Assembly: GCF_025947365.1 (NCBI RefSeq)
Contig: NZ_CP110012.1
Span: 2,294,001-2,358,000 of the forward strand
Origin: Flavobacterium sp. N502540
GTDB taxonomy: Bacteria; Bacteroidota; Bacteroidia; Flavobacteriales; Flavobacteriaceae
Reading direction: 5' to 3'
DNA: 64,000 bases
Numbering within the stretch: the stretch's first letter is position 1; each line of letters opens with the position of its first letter. A program made the translations under genes and the position numbers. This document shows, piece after piece, positions 34,357 through 42,325 of the stretch. Under the pieces are notes generated by a model. It saw only the letters and a list, made by a program, of their open reading frames with translations, was not told where the DNA came from and ran no database searches.

Positions 34357-35085
34357 ATGAGACAAAAATTACTCACTATACGGCAAGAAATTTTGGAAGC
34401 TAAAAGGAATGGGCAAAAATTACTGGCTATTCTGTTAGATCCCGATAAGATTGTTTGGGAAAATTTAGATCATTTATTGTTTAAAATAAATCAATCTCCC
34501 GCAACACATATTTTTGTAGGAGGAAGTATTGTACAGGCAACAATTTTAGAAGATTTAATTTCAAAATTAAAACAAGATACAAATTTACCCGTTGTTATAT
34601 TTCCGGGTGACCCTTCTCAGATTTCACCTCAGGCAGACGCAATTTTGTTCTTATCTTTATTATCGGGCCGAAACCCGGATTATTTGATAGAGTATCAGGT
34701 TCAGGCAGCTCCAATTTTAAAAAAGACAAATCTGGAAGTTATTTCGACAGGTTATATTTTGATTGAAAGCGGCAATGAAACAGCTGTAGCACGTGTAAGT
34801 AAAACGAAACCTCTTGACAGGGATAACTTTGATCTGGTGCTGGCAACAGCGCAGGCGGGGGAAATGTTAGGAAACCAATTGATTTATCTGGAGGCGGGGA
34901 GCGGTGCAAAAAAAGCAGTTCCGTTAGAAATGATACAGCTAATTGCTCAAAATGTTGAGATTCCTATAATTGTTGGTGGAGGAATTGTAGATTTGCATGG
35001 AATTCAAAAGGCTTATAATGCCGGTGCTGATTTAGTGGTTATCGGAACCGCTTTTGAAAATGACAGTCATTTTTTTGAATCATAA
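34357..35085 (+). CDS. Geranylgeranylglyceryl/heptaprenylglyceryl phosphate synthase-like protein
   Basis: A 242-residue TIM-barrel prenyltransferase of the GGGPS/PcrB family, which joins a polyprenyl diphosphate to sn-glycerol-1-phosphate. Motifs are LLDPDK near the N-terminus (metal/phosphate site), HIFVGGSIV, VVIFPGDPSQIS, ISTGYILIESG, YLEAGSGA and the phosphate-gripping VGGGIVD and GTAFE loops. Bacteroidetes carry members of the larger GGGPS group; their ether lipid product is not well understood. It precedes pnuC by 33 bp on the same strand and may be the first gene of that operon. Confidence 0.92.
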   Translation: MRQKLLTIRQEILEAKRNGQKLLAILLDPDKIVWENLDHLLFKINQSPATHIFVGGSIVQATILEDLISKLKQDTNLPVVIFPGDPSQISPQADAILFLSLLSGRNPDYLIEYQVQAAPILKKTNLEVISTGYILIESGNETAVARVSKTKPLDRDNFDLVLATAQAGEMLGNQLIYLEAGSGAKKAVPLEMIQLIAQNVEIPIIVGGGIVDLHGIQKAYNAGADLVVIGTAFENDSHFFES

Positions 35086-35118
35086 ATAAAATTCCAATCC
35101 AAATTAACCTACTCCATT

Positions 35119-35742
35119 ATGATTGATTTTTTTCTGGACAGTTATAAAAACACTCCGTTATGGCATATTGCCCTGGAGTTTTTAGTTTTTATCTGTGGGA
35201 TTTTGAGTGTGTGGTTTGCGAAAAAAGAAAATATCTGGGTTTATCCAACCGGTTTGATTGCCACCGTTATATCAGTTTATCTGTTGTATGTTGCAGGTTA
35301 TATCGGAGATATGATTATCAATGGATATTTTTCGATTATGAGTATATATGGGTGGTATGTATGGGCCAAAGGAGGAACGGTTGAGGACAATCTGCCTATA
35401 ACACGAACGAATAGTAATGAAAAAATAATTGGAATACTATTGTTTTTCATAACTGTTTTTGTAGTTTTCGGCATTTATAAATACTTTGATTACGAAATTA
35501 GAAACGACAATTATGTCGATATGATTTCATCTGGAATATTTTTTGCAGGAATGTGGTACATGGCGAAGAAAAAGATTGAGAACTGGACGCTTTGGATCAT
35601 TGGTGATATTATTGTGGTGCCCCTTTATGCCTATCGCGGTTTAGGGATGTTATCACTTCAGTATTTAATTTTTACAATTTTGGCTATTTCAGCTTATTTA
35701 GAATGGAGAAAAATCTTAGACAGCAAAAAACAGCTATCATAA
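35119..35742 (+). CDS. pnuC: PnuC-type nicotinamide riboside transporter
   Basis: A 207-residue membrane protein with about seven transmembrane helices. The family pattern is visible: WFAKKENIWVYPTGLIATVISV, YLLYVAGYIGDM, the N-G-Y-F-S-I-M-S-I-Y-G-W-Y-V-W motif, SGIFFAGMWYMAKKK and WIIGDIIVVPLY. PnuC carries nicotinamide riboside by facilitated diffusion, which a kinase traps as NMN. The downstream gene, overlapping by 40 bp, begins with a NadR-type kinase domain and fits this directly. Confidence 0.93.
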   Translation: MIDFFLDSYKNTPLWHIALEFLVFICGILSVWFAKKENIWVYPTGLIATVISVYLLYVAGYIGDMIINGYFSIMSIYGWYVWAKGGTVEDNLPITRTNSNEKIIGILLFFITVFVVFGIYKYFDYEIRNDNYVDMISSGIFFAGMWYMAKKKIENWTLWIIGDIIVVPLYAYRGLGMLSLQYLIFTILAISAYLEWRKILDSKKQLS

Positions 35743-37817
35743 AAATTGCCTTATTTGGTCCTGAAAGTACAGGAAAAACTACCTTGGCAAAACAACTTGC
35801 AGAATATTATGAAACCGAATGGGTTCCTGAGTTCGCACGCGATTATTTGCAGGAAAAATGGGAAGAGAACCAGCACATTTGTGTAGCCGATGATATGATG
35901 CCTATCGCATTTGGGCAAGTAGCTCTTGAAAATCAAAAGCTGGCTTTGTCCGGAAAGTACCTGTTTTGTGATACCAATTTAATGGTGACAAAGGTTTTCT
36001 CTGAAATGTATTATGGATTTTGTGACCCGCTTTTAAACGAAGCAGCATTAGAGCATGAATACGATTTGTTTTTTCTGACTGATATTGATGTTCCCTGGGA
36101 AAAAGATGATATTAGAGATACTCCTAAAGGTCGTGAAACAGTCTTTTCAGTTTTTAAACAGACTCTTATTGATACTAAAAAACCTTTTATTACCCTTTCC
36201 GGAGATAAAGAAAGTCGTTTGACTAAAGCAATAGCGATCATAGAGCAATTAGCTGACGCAAAACAGCATGGTATCTCATCTGAAGATTTTGTTCAGATAT
36301 ACGAACATGGAATTTCTTTTGAGAAGATTTTACAACAGCTGCAAATTTTTAAAAACGGAATATCAAAATCTAATTTAGTTGGTCCGGCTACAATTTCAAA
36401 TGGTATATTAAGTTTGTCAGAAGTAGAATTTGAAGAGAAAGCGGCCTTTTTTGATCTTCAAAAATCAGAAGTCAAATTGAAAAAGTTTGTTCCGGCTTCG
36501 GGTGCAGCCAGCAGAATGTTTAAATTTTTAAGCGCTTTTCTGAACGATTTTGACATGCAGAAAGAAACTATCAATGCTTATATCAACCGTAAAAATGACA
36601 AAGAGCTATCTATTTTTATAGTGGCTATGGAGAAATTTGCGTTTTTTAAAGAAGTTGATAAAAAGTTAAAAGAAATCTATCCGGATTTTGAAAGGCTTGA
36701 CCGTGATCATAAAAATTATTATTTTATAAAAACATTGTTGTCTGTCGATCACTTTGATTTTGCAAATAAGCCAAAGGCAGTTTTACCTTTTCACCAATAC
36801 AAAAGACATATTGCAAATCCAATTGAAGAACATTTGAACGAATGTGTTCACTATGCTTCTTCGAATCAGATTTCGAATTTGCATTTTACCGTTTCAGAAG
36901 CCCATCAGAATTTGTTTGAACATGAAGTTGAGGTTCTTAAAGAAAAAGTTGAAGTGGATTCAGAGGTTAAAATAAATATCTCTTATTCCTATCAAAGTAA
37001 AAGTACCGATTCGATTTGTGTAGATGCTAAAAATAGTCCAATTCGGGATAAGAATAATAAATTAGTTTTTAGACCCGGCGGGCATGGTGCGTTAATTGAG
37101 AATTTAAATGAACTCGATGCGGATGTTATTTTTGTCAAAAATATTGACAATGTAATTCAAAATCATATGGATCAGATTGCATTGTATAAAAAAGCATTAG
37201 CAGGGATTTTGATTAAAATACAGCAACAAGTTTTTGGCTATTTAAATGCCATTGAAAAAGAAGAGATACGAGAGGAAGATCTTGAAGAAATCGTTGTCTT
37301 TTTATCAAAAAAGCTTAATGTTGAGTTGAATAGTGACTATAGTAAGTTTACTTTCGAAAATAAAATCAGTAAGATAAAGAGCTTATTAAACAGGCCAATT
37401 CGTGTTTGCGGAATGGTGAAAAATGAAGGAGAACCCGGAGGTGGCCCATTCTGGGTAATGAGTCCAAAAGGATCAGTTTCATTGCAGATTGTAGAGGCTT
37501 CGCAAATCGATCTGACAAATAAAAGACAACAGGAAATCTTGGCTTCAGCAACTCATTTTAATCCTGTGGATTTAGTTTGCGGAATCAAAAATTATAAAAA
37601 TGAAAAGTTTGATTTATTACAATTTGTAGATCAAAAAACGGGTTTTATCGTCGAGAAAAGTGTGGATGGCAAACTAGTAAAGAGTTACGAGCTTCCGGGA
37701 CTCTGGAACGGGGCAATGGCCAATTGGCTTACTATTTTTGTGGCAGTACCATTAATCACCTTTAATCCGGTGAAAACAGTAAACGATTTATTAAAAGCTG
37801 CACATCAGCCACAATAA
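35703..37817 (+). CDS. NadR-like P-loop kinase fused to DUF4301
   Basis: A 704-residue protein in one frame. Residues about 13-185 form a P-loop kinase domain (GPESTGKT, residues 19-26; EFARDYL; CDTNLMVTKVF) like the nicotinamide riboside kinase half of NadR. From about 189 to 704 it is a DUF4301 domain, with VPASGAASRMFKFL, then FRPGGHGALIENLNELDADVIFVKNIDNV. The last motif has the PGGHGA-NL-D look of GT-A-fold nucleotidyltransferases (UDP-sugar pyrophosphorylase-like), so nucleotide transfer is a reasonable guess. It overlaps pnuC by 40 bp, which argues for trapping of imported nicotinamide riboside. I expected separate kinase and DUF4301 genes; here they are joined without a stop. Confidence 0.85.
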   Translation: MEKNLRQQKTAIIKIALFGPESTGKTTLAKQLAEYYETEWVPEFARDYLQEKWEENQHICVADDMMPIAFGQVALENQKLALSGKYLFCDTNLMVTKVFSEMYYGFCDPLLNEAALEHEYDLFFLTDIDVPWEKDDIRDTPKGRETVFSVFKQTLIDTKKPFITLSGDKESRLTKAIAIIEQLADAKQHGISSEDFVQIYEHGISFEKILQQLQIFKNGISKSNLVGPATISNGILSLSEVEFEEKAAFFDLQKSEVKLKKFVPASGAASRMFKFLSAFLNDFDMQKETINAYINRKNDKELSIFIVAMEKFAFFKEVDKKLKEIYPDFERLDRDHKNYYFIKTLLSVDHFDFANKPKAVLPFHQYKRHIANPIEEHLNECVHYASSNQISNLHFTVSEAHQNLFEHEVEVLKEKVEVDSEVKINISYSYQSKSTDSICVDAKNSPIRDKNNKLVFRPGGHGALIENLNELDADVIFVKNIDNVIQNHMDQIALYKKALAGILIKIQQQVFGYLNAIEKEEIREEDLEEIVVFLSKKLNVELNSDYSKFTFENKISKIKSLLNRPIRVCGMVKNEGEPGGGPFWVMSPKGSVSLQIVEASQIDLTNKRQQEILASATHFNPVDLVCGIKNYKNEKFDLLQFVDQKTGFIVEKSVDGKLVKSYELPGLWNGAMANWLTIFVAVPLITFNPVKTVNDLLKAAHQPQ

Positions 37818-38221
37818 TGGATATCGAAAAAATCATATCAGAGTTAAGTTTTAAAGCCGTACGAAGCAGTGGTGCGGGCGGACAAAACGTAAACAAAGTG
37901 TCATCAAAAGTGGTGTTGACTTTTGATTTGAATGTATCTCAGGCACTGTCTGAAGAAGAAAAACTGCTTTTACAAAAGAATATAGCAACCCGTTTAACCA
38001 CAGAAAATATATTGATTTTAAATTGTGATGAAGACAGAAGTCAGCTTAAAAACAAAGATATTGTTATAAAACGTTTTTTAGAGGTAATTAAAAAAGGGCT
38101 GTATGTTCCTAAAGTTCGTAAAGCCACTAAAGTTCCTAAATCGGTAATTAAAAAGCGTATTAAGGATAAAAAGAACGTTTCGGAAATAAAACAATCCAGA
38201 AAGAAACCTAATTTAGATTAA
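37817..38221 (+). CDS. arfB: Alternative ribosome-rescue factor ArfB (YaeJ-type peptidyl-tRNA hydrolase)
   Basis: A 134-residue class-I release-factor-like protein. The catalytic GGQ motif is at residues 21-23 (SSGAGGQNVNKVSSKV), and the C-terminal tail is strongly basic (KKRIKDKKNVSEIKQSRKK), as needed to enter the empty mRNA channel of stalled ribosomes. It hydrolyses peptidyl-tRNA on non-stop complexes. Its ATG overlaps the stop of the kinase-DUF4301 gene by one base (TAATG), so it is in the same operon. Length is typical. Confidence 0.93.
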   Translation: MDIEKIISELSFKAVRSSGAGGQNVNKVSSKVVLTFDLNVSQALSEEEKLLLQKNIATRLTTENILILNCDEDRSQLKNKDIVIKRFLEVIKKGLYVPKVRKATKVPKSVIKKRIKDKKNVSEIKQSRKKPNLD

Positions 38222-38286
38222 ATACCAACTCTTTAAATTCCAATTATAGCCTTTAGATTTCGTTGTCAAAAATTGGAATTTGGAAT

Positions 38287-38317
38287 TTGAAAATTGGATT
38301 TTTTAACATTACATTTG
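38287..38317 (+). promoter_or_regulatory. Bacteroidetes-type promoter of the thiamine TonB-receptor unit
   Basis: TTG at 38287-38289, a 20-bp spacer and TACATTTG at 38310-38317 match the -33/-7 consensus TTG-N17..23-TAnnTTTG. It lies just upstream of the TPP riboswitch. Confidence 0.6.
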
Positions 38318-38325
38318 CACTGTCT

Positions 38326-38402
38326 CAAAGGGGTGCTCTAAATAACGAGCTGAGATCATACCCAAAGAACCTGAGCGAGTAATGTCGCTAAGGGAAAGAC
38401 GA
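38326..38402 (+). ncRNA. TPP riboswitch (THI element)
   Basis: The canonical THI words appear in order: GGGGTGC near the 5' end, GCTGAGATCATACCC, GAACCTGA, GCGAGTAATGTCGC and a closing AGGGA. This is the thiamine-pyrophosphate aptamer. It lies 92 bp before the TonB-receptor gene (38494), so thiamine availability should repress that gene. A second TPP element controls the thiamine-synthesis operon (54644-54728). Confidence 0.93.
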
Positions 38403-38493
38403 CAATTTTAGCGAATACACTATACTTTGTCGTGAAACATTTATTAATTTAACAAAAAGAATAATTCCCCCTTTTACTCGTAATTATTTACGG

Positions 38494-40683
38494 ATGAAAA
38501 CTATTTTTAAAGGTGCTGAGGTGCTAAGTTACAAAGGTTCTAAGATTCAAAAGTCGACCAGAACCAAATCTATTTTCTTATTTCTTTTTTCTATTTTCTT
38601 TTCTCAATTTTCTTTCGCGCAAGACCAGGATTCTACGAAAGTTAATAAACTGGATGATGTTTTAGTTTCAGCAGTTCGTGTTACTGCTAAAACTCCGGTA
38701 AGTTTCAGTAATCTTGATAAAAAGGATATTAAATTTAGAAATCTGGGACAGGATATTCCAATTTTAATGAATTATCTGCCATCGGTGGTGACTACTTCTG
38801 ATGCAGGAGGAGGAATAGGCTACACCGGGATCAGAGTGCGTGGTAGTGATGCTACAAGAGTAAACGTAACGATTAACGGAATTCCTTATAATGATGCTGA
38901 AAGTCAGGGAACTTTTTGGGTAAATATGCCTGATTTTGCTTCTTCTGTTGAGAGTTTACAATTGCAAAGAGGTGTTGGAACATCTACTAATGGTTCCTCT
39001 GCTTTTGGAGCCAGTTTGAATATGCTGACGGATAATTATGCTACGAAAGCGACCGGAGAAATTTCAAGCTCTTACGGAAGTTTCAATTCAAATAAAAATA
39101 CTGTAAAATTCAGTACAGGTTTACTGAACGATCATTTTGAGCTGGCAGGGCGTTTGTCTACCATTAAATCAGATGGATATGTAGATCGTGCAAGTTCTGA
39201 TTTAAAATCGTATTTTCTTCAGGGGACTTATATTGGTAAAACAACTTTAATTAAGGCGCTGGTTTTTGGTGGGACCGAAAGAACATACCAGTCCTGGAAC
39301 GGAATTGATGCTGAAAAGCTAAATTCAGACCGTACTTATAATTCAGCAGGAAAATATAAAGATGAAGCAGGAAATGTTCATTTTTACGATAATGAAACCG
39401 ATAATTACAAACAAAACCATTATCAATTGCATTGGAGTGAATCCATTTCTGATAAATGGAGCAGCAATTTAGCGCTTCATTATACTAAAGGGCAAGGATA
39501 CTATGAAAACTTCAAATATAATGAGCCAGTTAAAGGTTATGGGCCAATTCAGCCTACTAAAATGGTAGAAAATGACCTTGGAGAATTAGTTCCGGGAACT
39601 GATTTAATTCGTCAGAAATGGTTAGACAATGATTTTTACGGCACAACTTTTTCGGTAAAATACAAAGAAGAGAAATTAGACATAATCGTAGGTGGTGGCT
39701 GGAATAAATATGAGGGAGCTCATTTTGGTAAAGTAATCTGGGCCAGAAATTCTTCTCAGGCGCTGCCGGGAGATCATTACTATGATGATTTTTCAACCAA
39801 AACAGATGGAAATATCTTTGCAAAAGCCAATTATCAGTTAACAGAAAAACTTAGTTTTTATGGTGATTTGCAATACAGAAATGTAACGTACAAGGCCAAC
39901 GGAAAAGACACTGGATTAGTAGACGATAACTTCAATTTCTTTAATCCGAAAGCAGGTTTAAATTACGCAATCAATTCAAACAACACCCTTTATTTTTCAT
40001 ATGCAAGAGCCAATCGTGAGCCTAACAGAACCGATTATGAAGGGGGAAATGTAAAACCTGAAAAACTAAATGATTTTGAATTGGGCTGGAGATTCAATTC
40101 AGATAAATTTCAGTTGAATTCGAATGTCTATTATATGGCTTACAAAGATCAGTTAATTTTAACCGGAAGACTGGATGATGTTGGAGCTCCAATTCGTGCT
40201 AACACAGAGAAAAGCTACCGTTTAGGTTTAGAAGTTGATGCCACAATACAACTTTCTGAAAAGTTTATTCTGAGACCAAACTTTACTTTAAGTAGTAATA
40301 AGAATATTGATTTGGCCGTTGAAGGCGAGCATTACGGAACAACCAATATCGCTTATTCACCGTCAGTTATTGCCGGAAATATTATCGTATACAGTCCGAT
40401 TCAAAGTTTACACATTTCGTTATTGCAAAAATTCGTAGGCGAACAATACATGAACAATATTGAATTGCCCGCAGCAAAATTAGCGGACTATTTCGTAAAT
40501 GATTTGAATGTGTCTTACGAAATCAAACCAAAATCAGTTTTCAAGTCGATCTTAATTACTGGTCTGGTGAACAATTTTCTGGATAAAAAATATGTTTCAA
40601 ACGGAGCAATGTGGGATGTTTATCCTTACTACTATCCTCAGGCAGGAATTAATTTCTTAGCCGGATTGACATTGAAATTCTAA
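38494..40683 (+). CDS. TonB-dependent outer-membrane receptor, probably for thiamine
   Basis: A 729-residue TonB-dependent receptor. The plug domain (about 50-175) includes LDDVLVSAVRV (TonB-box region), IRVRGSDATRVNVTINGIPYN and VQRG-like LQLQRGVGTSTNGSSAF; the rest is a 22-strand-type barrel ending INFLAGLTLKF. Control by the upstream TPP riboswitch implies uptake of thiamine or a precursor. The first 27 residues are odd: codons 6-20 (GAEVLSYKGSKIQK) are written in the vocabulary of the intergenic repeat at 21735-22049, so the signal-peptide n-region seems to contain an inserted repeat. Signal-peptide cleavage would be after FAQ (about residue 43). No other in-frame ATG could serve as start. 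Confidence 0.92.
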   Translation: MKTIFKGAEVLSYKGSKIQKSTRTKSIFLFLFSIFFSQFSFAQDQDSTKVNKLDDVLVSAVRVTAKTPVSFSNLDKKDIKFRNLGQDIPILMNYLPSVVTTSDAGGGIGYTGIRVRGSDATRVNVTINGIPYNDAESQGTFWVNMPDFASSVESLQLQRGVGTSTNGSSAFGASLNMLTDNYATKATGEISSSYGSFNSNKNTVKFSTGLLNDHFELAGRLSTIKSDGYVDRASSDLKSYFLQGTYIGKTTLIKALVFGGTERTYQSWNGIDAEKLNSDRTYNSAGKYKDEAGNVHFYDNETDNYKQNHYQLHWSESISDKWSSNLALHYTKGQGYYENFKYNEPVKGYGPIQPTKMVENDLGELVPGTDLIRQKWLDNDFYGTTFSVKYKEEKLDIIVGGGWNKYEGAHFGKVIWARNSSQALPGDHYYDDFSTKTDGNIFAKANYQLTEKLSFYGDLQYRNVTYKANGKDTGLVDDNFNFFNPKAGLNYAINSNNTLYFSYARANREPNRTDYEGGNVKPEKLNDFELGWRFNSDKFQLNSNVYYMAYKDQLILTGRLDDVGAPIRANTEKSYRLGLEVDATIQLSEKFILRPNFTLSSNKNIDLAVEGEHYGTTNIAYSPSVIAGNIIVYSPIQSLHISLLQKFVGEQYMNNIELPAAKLADYFVNDLNVSYEIKPKSVFKSILITGLVNNFLDKKYVSNGAMWDVYPYYYPQAGINFLAGLTLKF

Positions 40684-40710
40684 AAAAGTAAGAAGTCAAA
40701 CGTAAAATTT

Positions 40711-40746
40711 AAAAAGCCTGAAAAGTTATTTTTTCAGGCTTTTTTT
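40711..40746. terminator. Bidirectional intrinsic terminator
   Basis: AAAAAGCCTGAAAA (40711-40724) pairs with TTTTCAGGCTTTTT (40731-40744) followed by more T. It separates the convergent TonB-receptor (ends 40683) and lipoprotein (ends 40751) genes. Confidence 0.85.
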
Positions 40747-40750
40747 ATTT

Positions 40751-41164
40751 TTAATTGTAGACGTGAATGATCGTTCCGGTAAATTCTACGCGATATTGTT
40801 TTAAGGGATAATCTTTACCTCCCAATCCGGTAAATAAACTATAGGCTGTTTTGTCGCAGGAACAAACCGCATTTATACCTTCAATTGTCATGGCGGTGCA
40901 GGAAGTTACGGGCTGATTTGGACAGGCGGCATCAAATGCATTATAACCACTTCCGGTATTAAAAATGATAATCCCTTTTGCTCCGTAATTTGGAACAATC
41001 ACGCCATTACTTACAAATTTAAGATTGGAATAAGCAGGCAGATTGGTATCAATAGACAGGTTAACTGCATAACTAGGAATGTAAGGGTTTTTGTCGCGTC
41101 TACTATTTTCACTGCAAGAGAAAAGCACAGAGACAAAGACAATTAAGTACCAGAATTTTTTCAT
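40751..41164 (-). CDS. Lipoprotein with degenerate Rieske-like domain
   Basis: A 137-residue lipoprotein: signal peptide with a lipobox ending LFSC at about residue 17. The remaining part follows the Rieske [2Fe-2S] template: YNAFDAACPN, a beta-rich segment, VCSCDKTAYSLFTG and a final YPLKQYRVEFTGTIIHVY. In a working Rieske site the two ligand motifs are C-x-H and C-x-x-H. Here the His positions are replaced (CPN and CSCD), while the cysteines persist, so a normal cluster is unlikely. It may bind zinc, form disulphides or be a structural relict. Function is unknown. It is divergent from greA. Confidence 0.72.
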   Translation of the reverse strand: MKKFWYLIVFVSVLFSCSENSRRDKNPYIPSYAVNLSIDTNLPAYSNLKFVSNGVIVPNYGAKGIIIFNTGSGYNAFDAACPNQPVTSCTAMTIEGINAVCSCDKTAYSLFTGLGGKDYPLKQYRVEFTGTIIHVYN

Positions 41165-41256
41165 TATTTTAATAAGAATTAGTGAAACAAAAATAAATTA
41201 TTTACATTTGGATTCTATATGATTAACATATAATTATGTACTATTAAAAATAATAG

Positions 41257-41297
41257 TATATTTGTAATTAAGAAATCCCGTCCCGATGGGATTTTTT
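41257..41297 (+). promoter_or_regulatory. greA promoter box followed by leader hairpin
   Basis: TATATTTG at 41257-41264 fits the -7 consensus; no clear TTG lies upstream. Immediately downstream AAATCCC (41273-41279) pairs with GGGATTT (41288-41294) before a T run, so the transcript would begin with, or soon meet, a terminator-shaped hairpin 24 bp before the greA start. Another possible -7 box is TACATTTG at 41203-41210. Confidence 0.5.
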
Positions 41298-41320
41298 GTA
41301 TTTATATAAACGACGAAGTT

Positions 41321-41797
41321 ATGAGTAAAGTATCTTATTATACAGCAGAAGGATTAAAAAAATTAAAAGATGAGTTGGAGCATTTAAAAAGTGTAATGCG
41401 TCCAAAGGCATCTCAAGATATAGCAGAAGCAAGAGATAAAGGAGATTTGTCTGAAAATGCGGAGTATGATGCAGCAAAAGAAGCACAAGGTTTATTAGAA
41501 ATGAGAATTGCTAAACTGGAAGAAGTGTATTCTAATGCAAGATTAATTGACGAATCACAACTGGATGTTTCGAAAGCACTGGTTCTTTCTAATGTTAAAA
41601 TTAAGAATCAAAGCAATGGAATGGAAATGAAATATACGCTTGTTGCTGAAAGTGAAGCAGATTTAAAAACAGGAAAAATCTCTGTAACGTCTCCTATTGG
41701 AAAAGGGTTACTGGGAAAATCTGTCGGAGAAGTAGCTGAAATTACAGTTCCAAACGGAGTTTTGAAATTTGAAATTCTTGAAATTACCAGAGACTAA
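41321..41797 (+). CDS. greA: Transcription elongation factor GreA
   Basis: A 158-residue GreA with the standard layout: an N-terminal coiled-coil (about 1-75) whose tip carries the acidic residues in ARDKGDLSENAEYDAAKEAQ, and a C-terminal globular domain (about 80-158; ISVTSPIGKGLLGKSVGEVAEITVP). It stimulates transcript cleavage in backtracked RNA polymerase. Length and ends match the family exactly. A hairpin lies between the promoter box and the start. The HIT gene follows 65 bp downstream on the same strand. Confidence 0.97.
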   Translation: MSKVSYYTAEGLKKLKDELEHLKSVMRPKASQDIAEARDKGDLSENAEYDAAKEAQGLLEMRIAKLEEVYSNARLIDESQLDVSKALVLSNVKIKNQSNGMEMKYTLVAESEADLKTGKISVTSPIGKGLLGKSVGEVAEITVPNGVLKFEILEITRD

Positions 41798-41862
41798 TTT
41801 TTTACGTTTAACTGTTTAATCGTAAAATCGATTAGACAATTCATCCAATAAACAAAGAAACA

Positions 41863-42252
41863 ATGCCATCAATATTTACCAAAATAGTAAACGGAGAAAT
41901 TCCTGCTTATAAAATTGCTGAGGATGATAATTATCTGGCTTTTTTAGATGTAAACCCAAATGCAAAAGGACATACACTTTGTATTCCGAAACAAGAAATC
42001 GACAAGATTTTTGATATGGAAGAGGAGTTGTATTTAGGATTAATGAAGTTTTCTAAGAAAATTGCAGCAGCACTCGAAAAAACGGTTCCTTGCAAAAGAG
42101 TTGGAGTGGCAGTTGTTGGTCTTGAAGTGCCTCACGCACACGTGCACTTGATTCCGTTAAACGAAATGGATGAAATGCGTTTTCAAAATAAAGTTTCACT
42201 TTCTAAAGAAGAATTTGAGGTTTTGGCCAAAGATATTCAGGCTAATTTATAA
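41863..42252 (+). CDS. HIT-family (histidine triad) hydrolase
   Basis: A 129-residue HIT protein with the triad HAHVHLIPL (about 88-96) and the N-terminal SIFTKIVNGEIPAYKIAEDD start. HIT hydrolases act on nucleoside phosphoramidates and related adenylates. It is the standard length for the HinT-like branch. It lies downstream of greA and ends before a strong terminator at 42279. Confidence 0.95.
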   Translation: MPSIFTKIVNGEIPAYKIAEDDNYLAFLDVNPNAKGHTLCIPKQEIDKIFDMEEELYLGLMKFSKKIAAALEKTVPCKRVGVAVVGLEVPHAHVHLIPLNEMDEMRFQNKVSLSKEEFEVLAKDIQANL

Positions 42253-42278
42253 ATAAAAAATATTAAGTTTTAAGTAAG

Positions 42279-42308
42279 AAATCACAATTTTAATTGTGAT
42301 TTTTTTTT
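42279..42308 (+). terminator. Intrinsic terminator after the HIT gene
   Basis: AAATCACAATT (42279-42289) and AATTGTGATTT (42292-42302) make an 11-bp stem followed by eight T. Confidence 0.85.
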
Positions 42309-42325
42309 AAGCAAAAATTTTAATC

